Assembly: GCA_934725835.1 (NCBI GenBank) | Contig: CAKVCR010000016.1 | Location: 1 to 19,301, forward strand | Source of the DNA: an uncultured Odoribacter sp. | Lineage (GTDB): Bacteria > Bacteroidota > Bacteroidia > Bacteroidales > Marinifilaceae | Length of the DNA: 19,301 bases | Direction: 5' to 3' | Part shown: piece by piece, positions 15,422 to 19,301 of the stretch | Layout: each line of letters starts with the position of its first letter | How positions within the stretch are numbered: position 1 is the first letter of the stretch | The notes under the pieces: generated by a model | Databases searched by the model: none | What the model saw: the letters and a program-made list of their open reading frames with translations, nothing else | What the model was told of the DNA's origin: nothing | Made by a program: the position numbers and the translations under genes

Positions 15422-17659
15422 TTATCCCTGAAATTTACGGCTTGCACGCAACATGTGGCGCATAATACTTACCAACTCCTGAGATTCCTGCAACAGATTG
15501 AGGTACACCAACGAAAGTTTTACACTGGACTCCTCTTCCTGCAAACGCTCCATTTGCAATTTATTCAGTCCTGAAAGACGATTTTTTAAATTTTCCGCTT
15601 CCGCTAACGTTGCATCAGCCATGTCATAACAACCTGAAGCAATGATATTACGAGTACGATGCAACAAAGAAACCAATTCATTGCGGACAGGAAGGAACTC
15701 GTCTACCACCTCTTCCGTCATCGGATTGAAATTATTGTCAACATGTTCTTTGCAGGGTTCACACATACGCTTCAAACAATACATCATCTGCTCGCTGCTA
15801 TTGCTGCCCAAGTGAAACCAAGTGTTTTTCCCGATAGCTATATTGCGATCAATACGGCGCATCCCCAACATCTCCTTGCGACGCACTTTCTTCAACACGT
15901 CCTTCTCATCATTGGTCATGGACACTGCCTTGCGCAAACTCCTTAAGTCTTCACGAATAAAACCTTCCGTCATCTTCATATAGGCATTCTCGGCAAAATC
16001 CAACACTTTCACTAGATTTTCCTGCACATGGCGACGCAACAACAGCCATACTTCAGCCTTATCTTTAGAAGTAATCAGGCGACGGAATATATCATCAGCC
16101 TTTTCGCTCTGCATTTTTTTACGGTAGCGTACATTGCTCTTTATCAACAACAGTACAGCAACACCTATCATAACCAACATGGCAACCACACCACCATAAT
16201 ACATCACCAAAGTCACCAGGAAGCAGATGATAAAGGCAGCTCCGGCTGTGATAAACCAACCGCCAATCACAGACATCACTCCCGTCACACGGAACACGGC
16301 ACTCTCACGCCCCCAGGCACGGTCGGCCAAAGAGGTCCCCATTGCCACCATAAAGGCCACATAGGTGGTCGAAAGCGGCAGTTTCAAAGAGGTGCCCAAA
16401 GCAATCAACAACCCGGCTAACACCAGGTTGACAGAAGCTCTCACCAAATCGAAGGCAGCTCCGCTCTCGATAATTGCCTCGTCCTTATTGAAGCGGGAAT
16501 TCAACCAGGATTTCACACTTCCGGACATAATACGGGACAGTGTATTATTTATATTGGTAAAGAACCGCACCAGACTACGCGCAATGGCTGACGAACCGAA
16601 CATTTCGTCCCCTTCATCCTGACGGGACAAATCGACAGATGTCTTGATTACATTGTGCGCTTTCTTCGAAGTCATCAAAGCCACCACCATAACCACTCCG
16701 GACAGCAGCAGGAAGATAAACGGAGTCTTCGCAGGCCCATTCAACGAACCCATCAGGAAACCGGCAGCATCACCATTACCGTTTGCCATAAAATCTGTAT
16801 AGCTGGCCCAGCCGGCAAGAGGCACTCCGACAAAATTCACCAGGTCGTTTCCGGCAAATGCCATAGCCAAAGCAAATGTGCCCAACAACACAATCACCTT
16901 GAACACGTTCACCTTCATCCAATGCAACGCCTGCATCAACACAGTAAAGAATACAAAACACCCTCCGACTATCAAACCGGTATTATCATGTACCCATGCT
17001 TTATATTCCTTGGTCATAAACGAAGCATCCTTCACGCCCTTAATCAGCATAAAATAAATGATAGCCGTCACCGCCACACCTCCGAATACACCGATAATCC
17101 ACTTCAGTTTCGATTTATAGCTAAAGGTAAAGATGAGTCGCGACAGATACTGCACCAATACACCGAATGTAAAGGCAACTGCCACAGAAAGGAATATAGC
17201 CAGAATCACGGTCAGCGCCTTCTCCGTGTTCAATAATTCGGCAAAAGTGAGTCCCTCCGGTCCCATAGCAATCTTTATCAATGCCAAAGCAAAAGTACCA
17301 CCCAACAACTCGAACACCATCGACACCGTTGTCGATGTAGGCATCCCCAACGTATTAAACACATCCAGCAAGACTACATCCGTGACCATCACTGCCAGCA
17401 AAATACACATCAATTCATTGAAATAAAAGGCTTCCGGTCTGAAAATGCCATGCCGTGCTATATCCATCATGCCATTACTCATCGTAGCACCGCAAAAAAT
17501 ACCGATAGCGGCAACAACAATGATAGTACGGAATGAAGCAGCCTTAGCTCCAATCGCTGAATTCAAAAAATTAACGGCATCATTGCTGACACCTACGACC
17601 AAATCAAAAATCGCCAATAAAAAGAGGAAAATGATGATTCCCAAATAAACTGTTTCCAT
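15422..17659 (-). CDS. PiT-family inorganic phosphate transporter with C-terminal PhoU-like domain
   Basis: This 745-residue protein imports inorganic phosphate through the inner membrane with a cation. The two inverted halves of the PiT fold each carry the signature: GVSNDAVNFLNSAIG (23-37) and AGNDLVNFVGVPLAG (about 268-282). GMPTSTTVSMVFELLGG and LKLPLSTTYVAFMVAMGTSLADRAWG are also typical. About ten to twelve membrane segments fill residues 1-510. The soluble C-terminal 220 residues form a helical PhoU/DUF47-like domain (from around 520), as in Bacteroidota PiT proteins, and probably regulate transport. The ATG at 17657-17659 follows a -7 element and four 11-bp-spaced repeats resembling a PhoB/PhoP box, which points to phosphate-starvation control. 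It is divergent from the DUF4468 gene and followed by the PurF-like gene with its own promoter. Counter-ion (H+ or Na+) cannot be told. Confidence 0.93.
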   Translation of the reverse strand: METVYLGIIIFLFLLAIFDLVVGVSNDAVNFLNSAIGAKAASFRTIIVVAAIGIFCGATMSNGMMDIARHGIFRPEAFYFNELMCILLAVMVTDVVLLDVFNTLGMPTSTTVSMVFELLGGTFALALIKIAMGPEGLTFAELLNTEKALTVILAIFLSVAVAFTFGVLVQYLSRLIFTFSYKSKLKWIIGVFGGVAVTAIIYFMLIKGVKDASFMTKEYKAWVHDNTGLIVGGCFVFFTVLMQALHWMKVNVFKVIVLLGTFALAMAFAGNDLVNFVGVPLAGWASYTDFMANGNGDAAGFLMGSLNGPAKTPFIFLLLSGVVMVVALMTSKKAHNVIKTSVDLSRQDEGDEMFGSSAIARSLVRFFTNINNTLSRIMSGSVKSWLNSRFNKDEAIIESGAAFDLVRASVNLVLAGLLIALGTSLKLPLSTTYVAFMVAMGTSLADRAWGRESAVFRVTGVMSVIGGWFITAGAAFIICFLVTLVMYYGGVVAMLVMIGVAVLLLIKSNVRYRKKMQSEKADDIFRRLITSKDKAEVWLLLRRHVQENLVKVLDFAENAYMKMTEGFIREDLRSLRKAVSMTNDEKDVLKKVRRKEMLGMRRIDRNIAIGKNTWFHLGSNSSEQMMYCLKRMCEPCKEHVDNNFNPMTEEVVDEFLPVRNELVSLLHRTRNIIASGCYDMADATLAEAENLKNRLSGLNKLQMERLQEEESSVKLSLVYLNLLQESQELVSIMRHMLRASRKFQG

Positions 17660-17682
17660 TCTTACTGATTTACTTTACGATG

Positions 17683-17690
17683 CAAAAGTA
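17683..17690 (-). promoter_or_regulatory. Bacteroides-type -7 element for the PiT gene
   Basis: TACTTTTG on the minus strand is an exact TAnnTTTG match, with transcript start near 17677 and an 18-nt leader. The usual -33 region is occupied by the TTACA repeat array that begins 11 bp upstream, as expected of an activator-dependent promoter. Confidence 0.6.
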
Positions 17691-17701
17691 AATCGGCAAT
17701 A

Positions 17702-17740
17702 TTACACTCATATTACATAAATGTTACAAAATTGTTACGT
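17702..17740 (-). promoter_or_regulatory. Putative Pho box: four direct repeats at 11-bp spacing
   Basis: On the plus strand TTACA occurs at 17702, 17713 and 17724 and TTACG at 17735, exactly 11 bp apart. On the coding (minus) strand the units read GTAAC/GTAAT, most preceded by T. PhoB/PhoP response regulators bind tandem sites with an 11-bp period (E. coli TGTCA-type, Bacillus TTAACA-type), usually about 10 bp upstream of the -10 element. The array lies 11 bp upstream of the -7 element of a phosphate transporter gene. Spacing, position and gene function agree; the regulator itself is inferred. Confidence 0.65.
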
Positions 17741-17762
17741 GTCAAGATAATAATAAAACTAC

Positions 17763-17855
17763 AGCAAATCCATGTCACATCTATAGCAAATCTATGTAAA
17801 AGCCTATTAAAAGCTTATCAAAACGCTATTAAAAGATTATGAATATAGGCTTTTA
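17763..17855. repeat. Cluster of short direct and inverted repeats in the PiT/DUF4468 intergenic region
   Basis: AGCAAATCCATGT at 17763-17775 recurs with one change at 17785-17797, 22 bp on. TAAAAGCCTAT (17797-17807) has an exact inverted partner at 17845-17855. Between these arms TATTAAAAG-C/A-TTAT occurs twice. These lie in the 380-bp gap between divergent genes, where no coding frame is seen. They could be regulator sites or a hairpin in an upstream transcript; nothing identifies them. Confidence 0.5.
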
Positions 17856-18008
17856 ATAAGATTTTTATAGATGACTTACAGTATAAATTGTAGACTTGTC
17901 ATGGAAATGATTTAGATTAGATGCAATATTATCCATACTCTCCTTCTATTGACTGTAATGCACCGATACTTTTTCATATTTTTACATAGAAAATTCAAAT
18001 GCGGTTTT

Positions 18009-18016
18009 TATCTTTG
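18009..18016 (+). promoter_or_regulatory. Bacteroides-type -7 element for the DUF4468 fusion gene
   Basis: TATCTTTG matches TAnnTTTG exactly, followed by C, and predicts a start near 18023, about 17 nt before the ATG at 18040. A -33 TTTG is not evident. Confidence 0.5.
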
Positions 18017-18039
18017 CTAAAACATTAATCAATATCAGT

Positions 18040-19230
18040 ATGAAACAACTATTTCTATTTCTCTTATTGCTTCCCGGACTGCTATATGCACAAGTCGACC
18101 CCAAATACATGGAAGGAGCCGTCACCATGGAAAACGGGAAGGTGGTATTCAGCAAATCTTTTAAAGCTGCCGGCATGACCCAAGATGCTATATTCAACAA
18201 ATTGATTTACTGGGCAGGTCAGCGTTTTGTCCCCGCAGCCAAAGATGCTCTTCAAAGCCGTGTGCTATATTCCGACACCCATACAGGACATATCGCATGC
18301 CTCGGACAAGAGTATTTAGTGTTCACAGACAAAGCTCTTGCTCTCGACCGTGCAATCATCAACTATCAGTTGACAATCGGATGTAAAGCGGGGGCCTATG
18401 AGATGAAAATTTCTGCAATACGTTACCTATATAATAACGGCGACAAAAAAGAAATCATCCCTGCGGAAGAACAAATCACAGATGAATATACTTTTACCAA
18501 GAAAAAAGACAAGCTTATCAAGGCTACCGGCAAATTCCGCATACGTACGATAGACCTGGTAGAACAACTATATGCCGATGCCGAAAAAGCTGTCGGTGCG
18601 CCGCAAACAACGACACAAACCGCAGCACAAGCTGATGAGAAACCGACCATACCACAAACAATGATTCCCCAAACAACAACAGTTACTACTGCAGCAATCT
18701 CAAATACAGAAACCGGCAACTCCTCTCTAAGCGGATACCGACAGATTACTGCAGACAAAATCCCCGGCAATATTTATAAAATGCTTTCTGAAAGCTGGAT
18801 GCTTATCACTGCCGGAAATGATGAAGGCTTTAATATGATGACAGCCAGCTGGGGTGGGTTGGGACATTTATACAACAAACCGGTGGCCTTTTGTTTTATC
18901 AACCCGACTCGGCACACTATCAAGTATATGGAAAACAGCGATACATACACATTAAGTTTCTATACAGAGACATACCGCGAGGTGTTGAATTACTGCGGCA
19001 GCCATAGCGGCAAGGATACAGACAAAGTGGCCGGCTCCGGTCTGACGCCTTTAACAACACCATCCGGCAGCAAAGCATTTTCAGAAGCTTGGATGATTAT
19101 AGAATGCAAAAAAATGGTAGCTCAACCATTCGCTCCGGAAGCTATTCTCAACCCTGAAGCAAAAGAGAAGTGGGGTAAAGGGCCACATAAAATGTTTATA
19201 GGTGAGATTATAAATGTATGGGTAAAATAA
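18040..19230 (+). CDS. Exported DUF4468 protein fused to a flavin-reductase-like domain
   Basis: This 396-residue protein begins with a signal peptide (residues 1-17, ending LYA before Gln18). Residues 25-185 match the DUF4468 (TBP-like fold) proteins of Bacteroides, with DPKYMEGAVTMENGKVVFSKSF near the start. A Thr/Ala/Gln/Pro-rich linker (about 187-232) leads to a flavin-reductase-like FMN-binding split barrel (233-396): FNMMTASWGGLGHLYNKPVAF, NPTRHTIKYMENSDTYTLSFY and EAWMIIECKKMVAQPF are typical. If FMN binds, the domain would act in the periplasm, which is unusual for this normally cytoplasmic family; reaction and electron donor are unknown. Start, promoter and terminator make it a single-gene unit. 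The fusion is read in one uninterrupted frame, so it is not an artefact of a missed stop. Confidence 0.85.
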   Translation: MKQLFLFLLLLPGLLYAQVDPKYMEGAVTMENGKVVFSKSFKAAGMTQDAIFNKLIYWAGQRFVPAAKDALQSRVLYSDTHTGHIACLGQEYLVFTDKALALDRAIINYQLTIGCKAGAYEMKISAIRYLYNNGDKKEIIPAEEQITDEYTFTKKKDKLIKATGKFRIRTIDLVEQLYADAEKAVGAPQTTTQTAAQADEKPTIPQTMIPQTTTVTTAAISNTETGNSSLSGYRQITADKIPGNIYKMLSESWMLITAGNDEGFNMMTASWGGLGHLYNKPVAFCFINPTRHTIKYMENSDTYTLSFYTETYREVLNYCGSHSGKDTDKVAGSGLTPLTTPSGSKAFSEAWMIIECKKMVAQPFAPEAILNPEAKEKWGKGPHKMFIGEIINVWVK

Positions 19231-19231
19231 C

Positions 19232-19279
19232 AATAAGAAAGGGTAGCTTGGAACAAACTAAAAGCTACCCTTTCTTATT
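19232..19279. terminator. Strong intrinsic terminator after the DUF4468 fusion gene
   Basis: An 18-bp perfect inverted repeat pairs AATAAGAAAGGGTAGCTT (19232-19249) with 19262-19279 around a 12-nt loop. The descending arm is T-rich on the plus strand (CCCTTTCTTATT) and the ascending arm A-rich, so it can terminate from both sides. It begins two bases after the stop codon. Confidence 0.9.
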
Positions 19280-19301
19280 CTCCGTGTTATGAAACCAGAT
19301 G

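Noticed and set aside
16655..17236. Plus-strand open frame of 193 codons over the PiT gene
   Set aside because: It is His/Gln-rich, low-complexity antisense of a well-supported transporter gene.
1..19301. CRISPR array, tRNA or rRNA genes
   Set aside because: No regularly spaced short repeats with unique spacers, cloverleaf-like sequences or rRNA-like stretches were noticed on either strand.

Overview
The window looks like chromosomal DNA from a Bacteroides-type gut bacterium. The supporting signs are AT-rich intergenic DNA, several sites matching the Bacteroides -7 promoter element TAnnTTTG, no strong Shine-Dalgarno sequences, many signal-peptide and lipoprotein N-termini, and families typical of the genus: a GH84 O-GlcNAcase-type enzyme, DUF5715, DUF4468 and a long PurF-like amidotransferase. 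Species cannot be fixed from the sequence alone.

Layout, left to right. (1) Positions 1-1215, minus strand: the 5' part of ychF, cut by the window edge, preceded by a DUF5715 lipoprotein with an M15-peptidase-like metal site. (2) Positions 1316-3496, plus strand: an exported GH84 beta-N-acetylglucosaminidase, transcribed divergently from DUF5715 and closed by a hairpin at 3519-3556. (3) Positions 3597-13096, minus strand: an accessory surface cluster. In transcription order it holds a transglutaminase-like lipoprotein with a discoidin-like C-terminus, a Wzy_C/O-antigen-ligase-type membrane protein with C-terminal TPRs, and two tandem copies of a gene pair. Each pair encodes a Cys-rich lipoprotein and an Asp-box beta-propeller lipoprotein. 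The repeat unit is 2,846 bp with a 2,898-bp period. (4) Positions 13440-17659, minus strand: a PurF-like amidophosphoribosyltransferase and a PiT phosphate transporter fused to a PhoU-like domain. (5) Positions 18040-19230, plus strand: an exported DUF4468 domain fused to a flavin-reductase-like domain, followed by a strong terminator hairpin.

Four points stand out. The tandem copies appear identical over about 2.5 kb but diverge at their edges, and 11 amino-acid changes cluster in the last propeller segment, which suggests central homogenisation with a variable end. A 40-bp sequence spanning the stop/start junction of the duplicated pair, with hairpin potential, recurs exactly just after the PurF-like gene with no gene attached. 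The surface cluster appears to start from a promoter whose transcript would begin with a 15-bp inverted-repeat arm. The phosphate transporter is preceded by four TTACA-type direct repeats at exact 11-bp spacing, next to a -7 element, which is the layout of a PhoB/PhoP-type box.

How the genes may work together: the surface cluster pairs a possible glycan ligase or O-oligosaccharyltransferase and a transglutaminase-like enzyme with two pairs of lipoproteins that could be substrates or partners. This is inference from gene order. The other genes are housekeeping or single-function loci.
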